This document shows positions 1-6,831 of a stretch of DNA of 26,132 nt, one piece after another (position 1 is the first letter of the stretch; each line of letters begins with the position of its first letter). The stretch lies in contig DLJQ01000014.1 of NCBI GenBank assembly GCA_002484335.1, forward strand, positions 15,653-41,784, given 5' to 3'. The position numbers were made by a program, and so were the translations under genes. The notes beneath the pieces are model-generated. The model worked only from the letters and a program-made list of their open reading frames with translations. It was not told the DNA's origin and did not search any database. The DNA is from Flavobacteriales bacterium UBA7612. Lineage in GTDB: Bacteria; Bacteroidota; Bacteroidia; Flavobacteriales; Weeksellaceae.

Positions 1-36
1 AATCCTTTTTTCTATTTAAATATTATATTTAATAAA

Positions 37-341
37 AGCAAGCCTATAAGCCGGGTTCTGTCATTATAAAATAATATAATGCTTTGTCATTTATCTAGTA
101 TTTAGATTACTCTAAACATCAATCTGCCTACCCCCCAGCAACGAGCGAGTAACTCTTAACTACTGGTATACATGGCATTGCTCCGCATAGAGTTTACCTG
201 GTTTCACTACAGCCGAACTGTACATACTTTCTGTTGCACTTGTCCTCACCTCTCGATGGACGGGTGTTACCCGCTATGCTTACTCTATGAAGCCCGGACT
301 TTCCTCTTCATTTAAACAACGAAGCGACAAAGCGGCTTGCT
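37..341 (-). ncRNA. rnpB: RNase P RNA (catalytic RNA of ribonuclease P)
   Basis: This is the RNA subunit of ribonuclease P, which removes the 5' leader from precursor tRNAs. Read on the minus strand, the 5' part has the conserved P4/CR-I sequence AGGAAAGTCCGGGCT (about 293-307). The middle has GTGAGGACAAGTGCAACAG, and the 3' part has ACAGAACCCGGCTTATAGG, whose CCGG core pairs with the 5' P4 strand. The ends were set by the terminal P1 helix: AGCAAGCC (complement of 334-341) pairs with GGCTTGCT (complement of 37-44). The length of about 305 nt is short but within the bacterial type A range. A -7 promoter box lies just upstream at 346-353. The exact ends are accurate to a few bases. Confidence 0.95.
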
Positions 342-345
342 GGCA

Positions 346-353
346 CAAATGTA
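346..353 (-). promoter_or_regulatory. -7 promoter element of rnpB
   Basis: On the minus strand this reads TACATTTG, an exact match to the Bacteroidota -7 consensus TAnnTTTG. It ends 4-5 nt before the RNase P P1 helix, as expected for a start at about 340. The -33 element is weak (TTTAC near 371-375). No terminator is visible between the glcU stop codon (382) and this box, so glcU transcripts may run into rnpB. Confidence 0.65.
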
Positions 354-381
354 CATTAAAATTTTAAAAAGTAAATGCTAA

Positions 382-1245
382 TTAATTATTACCTGCTTGA
401 TAAATCATAAATAAACCAAGACAAATAACTATAATTCCTAAAAGTGAATACTTCCACTCTTTAGTTGTTTTTTGTTCTTTATTAATATAAACACCTCCAA
501 ACACTGATATAATAACAGCAGCTTGACCAATTGGATAGGCTGTTGCTAAACCTAGTTTAGACTGTGAAATAAGTAAAGCTAAATTTCCAAAAGCCCAAAT
601 AATCCCTACTATACCATTTTTAAAAGAAACTCCAGTTAATGTTTTTGTTTTAAAAATTAACCAACCAAATAAGAAAGTAGCAACAATTTGTCCAATAGAC
701 TGGGGTAGAATACTACTCCAACCATCTATTTTAAAATATTTTATAATTCCTACATAAAATGTAAATCCTAATACACCAATTAAATTAATTAAAATACCTT
801 TTTTCCATTGGATATCTTCTTCTGATTTCTCTTGATAAGATGTAAAAATTATGCCTATAATTATAAGTATTAAGGCTAAAAAACCATAAATTTTTGCTTG
901 ACTAGAAGCCCAATCTCCTAATGCAATACCTACAAGTGAAGTCCCTATTATTTGACCTCCATTCATTATAGGAGTTGCCCTAGCAACACCTAGATATGTT
1001 ATTCCTTTAAATTGTCCAATAGAACCAATTGCCCATAAAATACCAGAAATAAAACTAATTAAAAAAATATGTGTATTTAATTCCGGTTTACGGATAAGAA
1101 CGACAATAAGAGCAAAAACAAATGCTCCTATTGAAATACCCATTGTTTGTTGGACAGGTTTTCCTCCAATAAAAGTTCCTACTACAGGAACTAAACCGAA
1201 AGATATCGCAGGAATAAATGCAATTAACCAATCTGTTACATTCAT
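382..1245 (-). CDS. glcU: GlcU-type glucose uptake permease (DMT superfamily)
   Basis: This 287-residue protein is almost entirely hydrophobic, with about ten predicted membrane segments in two repeated halves. That is typical of the glucose/ribose porter (GRP) branch of the drug/metabolite transporter superfamily. Features resembling Bacillus and Staphylococcus GlcU are the opening PAISFGLVPVVGTFIGGKP, a central LGVARATPIMNGGQIIGTSL and a late LGLATAYPIGQAAVIISVFGG. The family imports glucose, probably by proton symport. The gene lies 15 bp downstream of a glucose 1-dehydrogenase-like gene on the same strand, so the pair is very likely one operon that takes up glucose and oxidises it to gluconolactone. 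The exact substrate is inferred; ribose or another sugar is possible. Confidence 0.8.
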   Translation of the reverse strand: MNVTDWLIAFIPAISFGLVPVVGTFIGGKPVQQTMGISIGAFVFALIVVLIRKPELNTHIFLISFISGILWAIGSIGQFKGITYLGVARATPIMNGGQIIGTSLVGIALGDWASSQAKIYGFLALILIIIGIIFTSYQEKSEEDIQWKKGILINLIGVLGFTFYVGIIKYFKIDGWSSILPQSIGQIVATFLFGWLIFKTKTLTGVSFKNGIVGIIWAFGNLALLISQSKLGLATAYPIGQAAVIISVFGGVYINKEQKTTKEWKYSLLGIIVICLGLFMIYQAGNN

Positions 1246-1260
1246 ATAATTCCTTATTTA

Positions 1261-2040
1261 TTATGCATCTGGTCCTAAAATAGATAACGCTCCATCTACA
1301 GTATATGTACTTCCTGTTACATAAGAACTAGCATCAGATGCTAAAAACAAGGCAACATTAGCTACTTCTTCAGGTTTTCCACCTCTATGAAATGGGATTA
1401 TACTTTCTGCTCTTTCTAATTTTTTAGGATCATCAATCACCTTTTCATTAATTGGTGTTAAAATCATTCCTGGAGCAATATTATTAACAGTCATTTCTCG
1501 ACTAGCTAATTCTAAAGCCATTGTATAAGCAAAATTTCTCATTCCAGATTTTGATGCATTATAATCTGCATTTCCAGGAACATTTATATATTGATGAATT
1601 GAAGTAACGTTAATAATTCGACTTCCTTTATATGTTTTGTATTTTTTCTTTAGATGAAGAAACTCTCTACTACAAAAAAATGGCCCATATAAGTTTGTTT
1701 TAACAACTTTATCAAATTGTTCTATAGACATATCTTCTACAGGTGTTTTACTTCCATTAATTCCTGCATTGTTAACTAAAATTGTAATATCTCCAAAATC
1801 TTTATCGACATTATCGAAAAATTGATGAACATCATCAGAATTTGATACATCTAATTGGTAAGCTTTTGCAACACCTCCATCTTTTTTAATTTGTTCTACA
1901 ACAGCCTCTGCTCTGTCTGGACCAGAATGATAAGTAATAATAACTTTTGCACCTTCTTTTGCAAATAAAATAGCTATTGCCTCCCCAATTCCAGAACTAG
2001 ATCCTGTTACTATTGCTGTTTTCCCTTTTAATGTATTCAT
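1261..2040 (-). CDS. gdh: Glucose 1-dehydrogenase-like short-chain dehydrogenase
   Basis: This 259-residue classical short-chain dehydrogenase/reductase has the NAD(P)-binding motif TGSSSGIG at residues 12-19, the NNAG motif, and the catalytic Ser (VTSIHQ) with YNASK (Tyr-x-x-x-Lys). The sequence after the active site (NNIAPGMILTPIN, then GKPEEVANVALFLASDASSYVTG and a YTVDGALS-type end) closely resembles Bacillus glucose 1-dehydrogenase, which oxidises beta-D-glucose to gluconolactone with NAD(P). Adjacency to glcU supports this over the many other SDR activities. It is cytosolic and tetrameric in the family. A 12-bp inverted repeat runs from about 45 bp upstream into the start codon and may regulate expression. 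Another polyol or sugar substrate cannot be excluded. Confidence 0.78.
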   Translation of the reverse strand: MNTLKGKTAIVTGSSSGIGEAIAILFAKEGAKVIITYHSGPDRAEAVVEQIKKDGGVAKAYQLDVSNSDDVHQFFDNVDKDFGDITILVNNAGINGSKTPVEDMSIEQFDKVVKTNLYGPFFCSREFLHLKKKYKTYKGSRIINVTSIHQYINVPGNADYNASKSGMRNFAYTMALELASREMTVNNIAPGMILTPINEKVIDDPKKLERAESIIPFHRGGKPEEVANVALFLASDASSYVTGSTYTVDGALSILGPDA

Positions 2041-2084
2041 ATCTTGTAATTTAAAATTAGTTCACCTGTTTTATTACAAGATAT
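2039..2084 (-). promoter_or_regulatory. Inverted repeat overlapping the gdh start codon
   Basis: ATATCTTGTAAT (2039-2050) and ATTACAAGATAT (2073-2084) are perfect 12-bp inverted arms separated by 22 bp. The gene-proximal arm includes the first two bases of the gdh ATG (2040-2038). It could be an operator for a dimeric repressor, or an mRNA hairpin that buries the start codon. I see no clear TAnnTTTG box nearby to decide between these. Confidence 0.5.
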
Positions 2085-2133
2085 ATGCCGTTATAAATTA
2101 TAAACTATCAGAAATATTTATAAGTTAAAGAAA

Positions 2134-2856
2134 TTAGTCATCTACAGATTTATCTATAATTATATTTTCTTTTACTTTTTTTATGTATTCATCATAAATC
2201 TTTTTAAACTCCTCTCTATTTACTTGATTACCTTTTGTAAGTGGATTAATTTTTTGAGATTTACCTAAATTAACTTTTGTAGCTTCTATAAGTTTATAAC
2301 TATTGGATTGATCTTTATATGTAATTTTCAATTTTAATATTAAGCCTGGCAAGCCTAAATATAAATCTGGTCCTGTTCTGAACGGAATTTCTTTACTATA
2401 CCATGCTTCTACCAATGTATTTTCATCTTTATTAAAATAAGCTTTATAAACATTAAATCCTTGTAATTTATCTGTTTCTTTTGTTAATTTCCATGGGTAT
2501 TTGACTACTGAATCTTTTATTAAAAAATTTTTATCGTCGACTGATAATTGTTCTGTTTGAATTCCTTTTACAAAGTTTGTATAAATGATATTTTTTGAAG
2601 TTCCTCCAACAATAAATATTTGGGTATCGTTTTGTTGGTTTGATATCTTTTCTATTTCCTTATAAAGCGAAATACTATCATTAATTTCTAATTTAAAAGA
2701 AACTGGTTCCTTGAATTTATCAGCCATTCTTTGGGTATCAGCACTTATCTTGTTATCAAATTTCATAATGAAACTATCATCATAATTCACTACAATTTGT
2801 GAATAAGCATGAATAGTTAGTAATAATAAAAATAGAAAAGTAATTTTTTTTAGCAT
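2134..2856 (-). CDS. GLPGLI family exported protein
   Basis: This 240-residue protein begins with a signal peptide: KK, a run of Leu/Phe, then AYSQ with likely cleavage near residue 20. It contains the family signature GLPGLI exactly (residues 168-173, preceded by RTGPDLYLGL). The GLPGLI family (TIGR01200) is widespread in Bacteroidota and thought to be exported, but its function is unknown. Some members sit beside TonB-dependent receptors; none is present here. It lies between gdh and a dispersed repeat copy, and the 93-bp gap to gdh suggests a separate unit. Length is normal for the family, with no sign of truncation. Confidence 0.88.
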   Translation of the reverse strand: MLKKITFLFLLLLTIHAYSQIVVNYDDSFIMKFDNKISADTQRMADKFKEPVSFKLEINDSISLYKEIEKISNQQNDTQIFIVGGTSKNIIYTNFVKGIQTEQLSVDDKNFLIKDSVVKYPWKLTKETDKLQGFNVYKAYFNKDENTLVEAWYSKEIPFRTGPDLYLGLPGLILKLKITYKDQSNSYKLIEATKVNLGKSQKINPLTKGNQVNREEFKKIYDEYIKKVKENIIIDKSVDD

Positions 2857-2894
2857 ATTGGTTTTATTTATACTAATCTACTTTAAATTATTTA

Positions 2895-3012
2895 TTTGCA
2901 AAAGCGATTGAAGTGGAAATCCTTTTTTGATTGGATGTATTTGACATCTACTTAATGGCTCAATCAAAAAAGATTGAGAACTTGAAAGCGGGGTACGAAA
3001 TATTTGCCCTAA
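2895..3012 (+). repeat. Dispersed intergenic repeat, copy A
   Basis: This 118-bp element begins TTTGCAAAAGCGATTGAAG and ends near TTTGCCCTAA. It has internal inverted arms TTTTTTGATTG (2923-2933) and CAATCAAAAAA (2961-2971), a 27-nt loop, and a further GATTG directly after the second arm. Related copies lie at 14298-14390 and, reversed, at 19154-19272. Here it sits between the 5' end of the GLPGLI gene and the adk terminator. I recall similar intergenic elements from Flavobacteriaceae genomes, but have not searched. Confidence 0.85.
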
Positions 3013-3024
3013 ATAAGATGAAAA

Positions 3025-3060
3025 TAAAAAAGGATTTCGTGAAAATCGAAATCCTTTTTT
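3025..3060 (-). terminator. Rho-independent terminator downstream of adk
   Basis: The stem is GGATTTCG (3032-3039) with CGAAATCC (3047-3054), a 7-nt loop and flanking A6/T6 runs. The tracts on both sides make it potentially bidirectional. It lies 24 bp past the adk stop codon. Confidence 0.85.
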
Positions 3061-3083
3061 ATAATATTATAAATAATGTTTAA

Positions 3084-3662
3084 TTATAAAACGTTATTTA
3101 TTGCTTCATTTAATTTTTCTGTAATATCATCAATAGAACCGACTCCATTAATTTCTATCCATTTTGATTGTGCTTTGTAATGCTCTGCAACTATTGCTGT
3201 TTTTTCGTAATACTCTGTAATACGATCACGAATAATATTCTCATCAACATCATCTGCGCGACCAGAAGTTTTACCTCTTTCTAACAAACGATCAACAAGT
3301 ACTTCGTCATCAACAACTAATGCTAAAGTAATTGATACTTCACTGTTATATTTTTCTTTTAAGATTTTATCTAGCGCTTCTGCTTGTGCAGTTGTTCTAG
3401 GATAGCCATCAAAAATATAACCATTAGGATTTGGATTGTTATCTAAATGATCTATTAACATATTTGTTGTAACCTCATCTGGAACCAATTGCCCTTTATC
3501 CATATAAGATTTTACCAAGGCTCCTAATTCAGTTTCGTTTTTTAAATTGTAACGAAATAAATCTCCAGTAGAAATTTGTGGAGTTTGGTATTTTTCTTCT
3601 AAGAATTTTGCTTGTGTTCCTTTACCGCTTCCAGGAGGGCCGAACAATACAATGTTTAGCAT
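3084..3662 (-). CDS. adk: Adenylate kinase
   Basis: Adenylate kinase interconverts ATP + AMP and 2 ADP in the cytosol. The 192-residue protein has the P-loop GPPGSGKGTQ (residues 8-17), the AMP-binding region with STGDLFR, the DGYPRTTAQAE motif near residues 85-95, and the LID-region Arg residues in LLERGKTSGRADD. The LID is short: there is no inserted zinc/beta domain between RGKTSGR and DENIIRDR, consistent with a length of 192 rather than about 215. Short forms are usual in Bacteroidota. The start lies 5 bp after the hpt stop codon, so the two purine genes are co-transcribed, and a strong terminator follows. Confidence 0.97.
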   Translation of the reverse strand: MLNIVLFGPPGSGKGTQAKFLEEKYQTPQISTGDLFRYNLKNETELGALVKSYMDKGQLVPDEVTTNMLIDHLDNNPNPNGYIFDGYPRTTAQAEALDKILKEKYNSEVSITLALVVDDEVLVDRLLERGKTSGRADDVDENIIRDRITEYYEKTAIVAEHYKAQSKWIEINGVGSIDDITEKLNEAINNVL

Positions 3663-3667
3663 TTTGT

Positions 3668-4204
3668 TTATTGTTTTATTTGATAAATATCTGGTAAATT
3701 TCTTCCTAGCCCATCATAATCTAATCCATAACCTACAACAAATCTATCAGGAATTGATATCCCTACTAAATCTACTTTTAAATCTTTTTTATATGCATCT
3801 GGTTTAAATAACAATGTAGCTACTTTAAGAGATTTAACCTTTTTTTCTTTTAAAATTCGGTGTAATTCTACTAAAGTATTACCTGTATCTACAATATCTT
3901 CTAAAATAATTACGTGACGACCTTCAACACTCATTGGAATATCCATCTCAATTTGAACATTACCTGTAGATTCTGTCCCCTCGTAAGATTTTAATTTTAG
4001 GAATGATATTTCACATTCTCCTTGATACTGTTTTAAGAAATCGCTGAAAAACATTACAACACCGTTTAGAACTCCCACAAAGATTGGTCTTTCGTCTTTG
4101 TATTCTTCATAAACTTCATTTGCCATATTTTTGATGGCTTGTTCTATTTCTTCAAAAGCGATGTACGGTATGAATTTTTTACCGTTGATTTCTATTTCTT
4201 TCAT
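3668..4204 (-). CDS. hpt: Hypoxanthine phosphoribosyltransferase
   Basis: This 178-residue type I phosphoribosyltransferase salvages hypoxanthine (and guanine) to IMP/GMP using PRPP. The PRPP-binding loop EDIVDTGNT is at residues 102-110. A flexible-loop motif LKLKSYEGTESTG (about 70-82) and the C-terminal VGYGLDYDGLGRNLP, typical of bacterial HPRTs, are also present. It is the first gene of an hpt-adk unit with a 5-bp spacer, which pairs purine salvage with nucleotide phosphorylation. A -7 box at 4218-4225 gives a short leader of about 8 nt. Confidence 0.95.
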   Translation of the reverse strand: MKEIEINGKKFIPYIAFEEIEQAIKNMANEVYEEYKDERPIFVGVLNGVVMFFSDFLKQYQGECEISFLKLKSYEGTESTGNVQIEMDIPMSVEGRHVIILEDIVDTGNTLVELHRILKEKKVKSLKVATLLFKPDAYKKDLKVDLVGISIPDRFVVGYGLDYDGLGRNLPDIYQIKQ

Positions 4205-4217
4205 TGTTTGAGATATT

Positions 4218-4225
4218 CAAATATA
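4218..4225 (-). promoter_or_regulatory. -7 promoter element of hpt-adk
   Basis: The minus strand reads TATATTTG, a perfect TAnnTTTG box ending 13 bp before the hpt ATG. The -33 element is not clear. Confidence 0.6.
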
Positions 4226-4265
4226 TACTTTTTTTTGATAAAGTGTAAAACTTTTCGTCTAATTA

Positions 4266-5627
4266 CTAGATTGTCATCGAGAAAATACGAGTTTCTGGCT
4301 GATGATCTATCATTCTCTTATCGAATGCCATACATACATTACGTACATAAGGACGGCCTTCTTCTTTTACTATTAGTCCTGAATCTGTGAATTGTATTAG
4401 TCCATCTTCAATCATGTCTTCTAACATAATTTTTATTCTGTCTAAATTATCAATTTTTTGAGATTCTTGCTTCCAAGATGTTTGTAGATTACACATTAAA
4501 TTTAAAATATGTTTGCGCATGACTAAATCTTCTTCAGATAAAATATGTCCTCTAAAAACAGATAATTCTCCGTTGTGAATTGATTTTTCATATTCTTCTA
4601 CAGTCTTCTCGTTCTGAGCAAAACTATACCAAGAATCACTTATAGAAGATACTCCTAATCCAACCATTAGTTGAGTTTTTGAAGAAGAATATCCCATAAA
4701 ATTTCTATGTAATGTATGATTTTTCATTGATTGATACATAGAATCATGTTTTAAAGCAAAATGGTCCATTCCTATTTCAAAATACCCCATTTCCTCGAAC
4801 ATTCTTTTTCCTTCTTCGTATAATTCTCTTTTTAATTCTGGTGTTGGTAAATCTTCTTCATTAAAACCTCTTTGTCCAACTCCTTTTATCCATGGAACAT
4901 GTGCATAACTATAAAAAGATATACGATCTGGATTTAAAGATTTTGTAAGATTAATAGTTTCTGTCATCCCTTCCATCGTTTGATGAGGTAAACCGAAAAT
5001 TAAATCATGAGAAACAGAAGTAAAACCTATTTTACGAGCATCTTCTGTTGCTTGTTTTACATTTTCGAATGATTGAACTCTATTAATAGCCTTTTGAACT
5101 TTTATGTCATAGTCTTGTACTCCATAAGAAATTCTTCTAAAACCTAAATCATATAAAACTTGTAAATGTTCTTTTGTTGTATTATTAGGATGTCCTTCTA
5201 AACTAAATTCATATCCTTCTGCTCTATCAGCAAATTCAAAAATACCATCTATAAGTTTTTTTAAATTTTCTGGAGAGAAAAAAGTTGGAGTTCCTCCTCC
5301 TAAGTGAATTTCTTTTATTTTAGGACGCGAAGAAAATAAATCAATATATAGTTTCCATTCTTTTAATACAGTTTCTATATAAGGTGTTTCTACAGAATGT
5401 TGTTTTGTTATTCGTTTATTACAAGCACAAAAAGTACATAATGCTTCACAAAAAGGCAAGTGTATATAAAGAGATATTCCTTCATCTTCATTACTTTCAT
5501 CGAATGATCGTTGAAAAGTTTCTATCCAACGTTGTTTAGAAAAGCTATCATTGTCCCAAAAAGGCACTGTAGGATAACTTGTATAACGTGGTCCTGGAAT
5601 ATTATATTTTTGAATTAAATTATTCAT
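4266..5627 (-). CDS. hemN: Oxygen-independent coproporphyrinogen III dehydrogenase (HemN)
   Basis: HemN is a radical SAM enzyme that decarboxylates coproporphyrinogen III to protoporphyrinogen IX without oxygen, in heme synthesis. The 453-residue protein has the full HemN cluster motif C60-x3-C64-x2-C67-x-C69 (HLPFCEALCTFCACN). The extra fourth Cys marks true HemN rather than the HemW chaperone. Also present are the opening PGPRYTSYPTVPFW, the HLGGGTPTF motif, EGHPNN and a HemN C-terminal domain from about residue 360. Length matches the family (about 455). It is flanked by the kdsA terminator upstream and hpt 61 bp downstream; no clear -7 box was found. Confidence 0.95.
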   Translation of the reverse strand: MNNLIQKYNIPGPRYTSYPTVPFWDNDSFSKQRWIETFQRSFDESNEDEGISLYIHLPFCEALCTFCACNKRITKQHSVETPYIETVLKEWKLYIDLFSSRPKIKEIHLGGGTPTFFSPENLKKLIDGIFEFADRAEGYEFSLEGHPNNTTKEHLQVLYDLGFRRISYGVQDYDIKVQKAINRVQSFENVKQATEDARKIGFTSVSHDLIFGLPHQTMEGMTETINLTKSLNPDRISFYSYAHVPWIKGVGQRGFNEEDLPTPELKRELYEEGKRMFEEMGYFEIGMDHFALKHDSMYQSMKNHTLHRNFMGYSSSKTQLMVGLGVSSISDSWYSFAQNEKTVEEYEKSIHNGELSVFRGHILSEEDLVMRKHILNLMCNLQTSWKQESQKIDNLDRIKIMLEDMIEDGLIQFTDSGLIVKEEGRPYVRNVCMAFDKRMIDHQPETRIFSMTI

Positions 5628-5630
5628 AAC

Positions 5631-5670
5631 TAAAAAATTAAAAATACTTAACCTACTATGATTAAGTATT
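5631..5670 (-). terminator. Probable terminator downstream of kdsA
   Basis: On the minus strand, AATACTTAA (from 5670-5662) and TTAAGTATT (from 5651-5643) form a 9-bp stem with a 10-nt loop, followed by a T-rich stretch TTTAATTTTTT. It lies 26 bp past the kdsA stop and only 15 bp before the hemN start, so it may also act as an attenuator or operator for hemN. Confidence 0.6.
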
Positions 5671-5696
5671 ATTTAATAAATTACATTAATATTATA

Positions 5697-6506
5697 TTAT
5701 AAAATTGCCTGACGAACTTTTACTAATTTAGTTAAAAGACCTTCTAACAAATCTAATTGTAGCATATTTGCTCCATCACTTTTTGCATTTTTAGGGTCTG
5801 GATGTGTTTCTATAAAAATACCATCTGCACCTACTGCAATACCAGCTTTCGCTATAGTTTCTATTAACTCTGGTTTTCCTCCTGTTACACCAGAAGCTTG
5901 ATTTGGTTGTTGTAAAGAATGCGTAATATCTAAAATAACTGGAGCATAATTTTGCATCACAGGAATCCCTCGATAATCAACAACTAAATCTCCATATCCC
6001 AACATTGTTCCGCGTTCTATAATAGCAACATTGTTATTCCCTGAATCTGTTACTTTTTCTACAGGAAACTTCATTGCTTCTGGCGAAAGAAATTGTCCTT
6101 TTTTTAACGTAACATGTTTTCCTGTTTTAGCTGCAGCAACAACTAAATCTGTTTGACGAACTAAAAATGCTGGAATTTGTAATACATCAACATAATTAGC
6201 AGCCATTTCTGCATGAAAAGGCTCATGAATATCTGTCGTAGTTGGAACATCAAATGTTTCACCTACTTTTTGAATAATTTTTAATGCTTCTTCGTCTCCA
6301 ATACCAGTAAAACTATCTATACGAGAACGGTTAGCTTTTTTGAAAGATCCTTTGAAAATATAAGGAATCTCTAATTTATTTGTTACTTCAACAACTTTTT
6401 CTGCGATTCTTAAAGCCATGTCTTCACTTTCAATGGCACAAGGACCAGCGATTAAGAAAAAATTTGATGAATCTTTGTGTTTTATTTTAGATAAAGTTTC
6501 TATCAT
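5697..6506 (-). CDS. kdsA: 3-deoxy-8-phosphooctulonate synthase (KDO-8-P synthase)
   Basis: KdsA condenses phosphoenolpyruvate with arabinose 5-phosphate to make KDO 8-phosphate, for the inner core of lipopolysaccharide. The 269-residue protein shows LIAGPCAIES (18-27), the KGSFKKANRSR PEP/A5P-binding segment, TTTDIHEP, LKKGQFLSP and ETHPDPKNAKSDGANML. Cys23 in AGPCAIES is the metal ligand of metal-dependent enzymes (as in Aquifex); metal-independent ones such as E. coli carry Asn there. Hence a metal-dependent enzyme is predicted. It sits divergently from a small membrane protein and two glycosyltransferases. Two -7 boxes lie very close to its ATG. Confidence 0.96.
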   Translation of the reverse strand: MIETLSKIKHKDSSNFFLIAGPCAIESEDMALRIAEKVVEVTNKLEIPYIFKGSFKKANRSRIDSFTGIGDEEALKIIQKVGETFDVPTTTDIHEPFHAEMAANYVDVLQIPAFLVRQTDLVVAAAKTGKHVTLKKGQFLSPEAMKFPVEKVTDSGNNNVAIIERGTMLGYGDLVVDYRGIPVMQNYAPVILDITHSLQQPNQASGVTGGKPELIETIAKAGIAVGADGIFIETHPDPKNAKSDGANMLQLDLLEGLLTKLVKVRQAIL

Positions 6507-6510
6507 TTTG

Positions 6511-6528
6511 CAAATTTACACAAAGTTA
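6511..6528 (-). promoter_or_regulatory. Tandem -7 elements in front of kdsA
   Basis: On the minus strand, TAACTTTG (6528-6521) and TAAATTTG (6518-6511) both match TAnnTTTG exactly and lie 2 bp apart. The nearer one ends only 4 bp before the ATG (6506), so a transcript from it would start at or inside the start codon. Confidence 0.55.
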
Positions 6529-6543
6529 CCGATTTATTTTTCA

Positions 6544-6551
6544 TAATTTTG
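6544..6551 (+). promoter_or_regulatory. -7 promoter element of the small membrane protein/glycosyltransferase unit
   Basis: TAATTTTG matches TAnnTTTG and lies 31 bp before the ATG at 6583, divergent to the kdsA boxes. No good -33 element was seen. Confidence 0.45.
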
Positions 6552-6582
6552 CCAATACTTTATTATTCTTATTTATCAATAT

Positions 6583-6816
6583 ATGGATTTTTTATATAAC
6601 ATTGGAATAGCGGACATTTTTGGCTATTTAGCATCAGTATTTATTGTATTAGGATTCTTTTTTTCTAAAATAACTGTCATTCGTATAATAAATGCTATAG
6701 GCTGTATTTGTTTTGTAATTTATGCCTCTATGTTAGAAGCATGGCCTGTACTTGTTCCTAATGCTATTTTATTTTTAGTACAAGCTTATTACTTATTATT
6801 TAAACCTGGTAAATAA
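6583..6816 (+). CDS. Small YgjV-like inner-membrane protein
   Basis: This 77-residue protein has three closely packed hydrophobic segments (about 12-28, 31-48 and 55-72) with few charges. The pattern GYLASVFIVLGFFFS, then INAIGCICFVIYASML, then WPVLVPNAILFLVQAYYLL resembles the YgjV/CBU_0592-like small membrane proteins, which have no known function. It ends 15 bp before the downstream glycosyltransferase on the same strand, so it is probably co-transcribed with it. A role in envelope glycan synthesis is suggested only by neighbours. Confidence 0.75.
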   Translation: MDFLYNIGIADIFGYLASVFIVLGFFFSKITVIRIINAIGCICFVIYASMLEAWPVLVPNAILFLVQAYYLLFKPGK

Positions 6817-6831
6817 TCAAAATCTTCTATT

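Noticed and set aside
2895..3012. Repeat as a MITE or insertion-sequence remnant
   Set aside because: The ends are not inverted repeats of each other, no target duplication is seen, and no transposase gene is in the window.
4139..4390. Plus-strand open frame of 83 codons across the hpt-hemN junction
   Set aside because: Overlaps both real genes antisense; low-complexity Phe/Tyr/Leu product with no family features.
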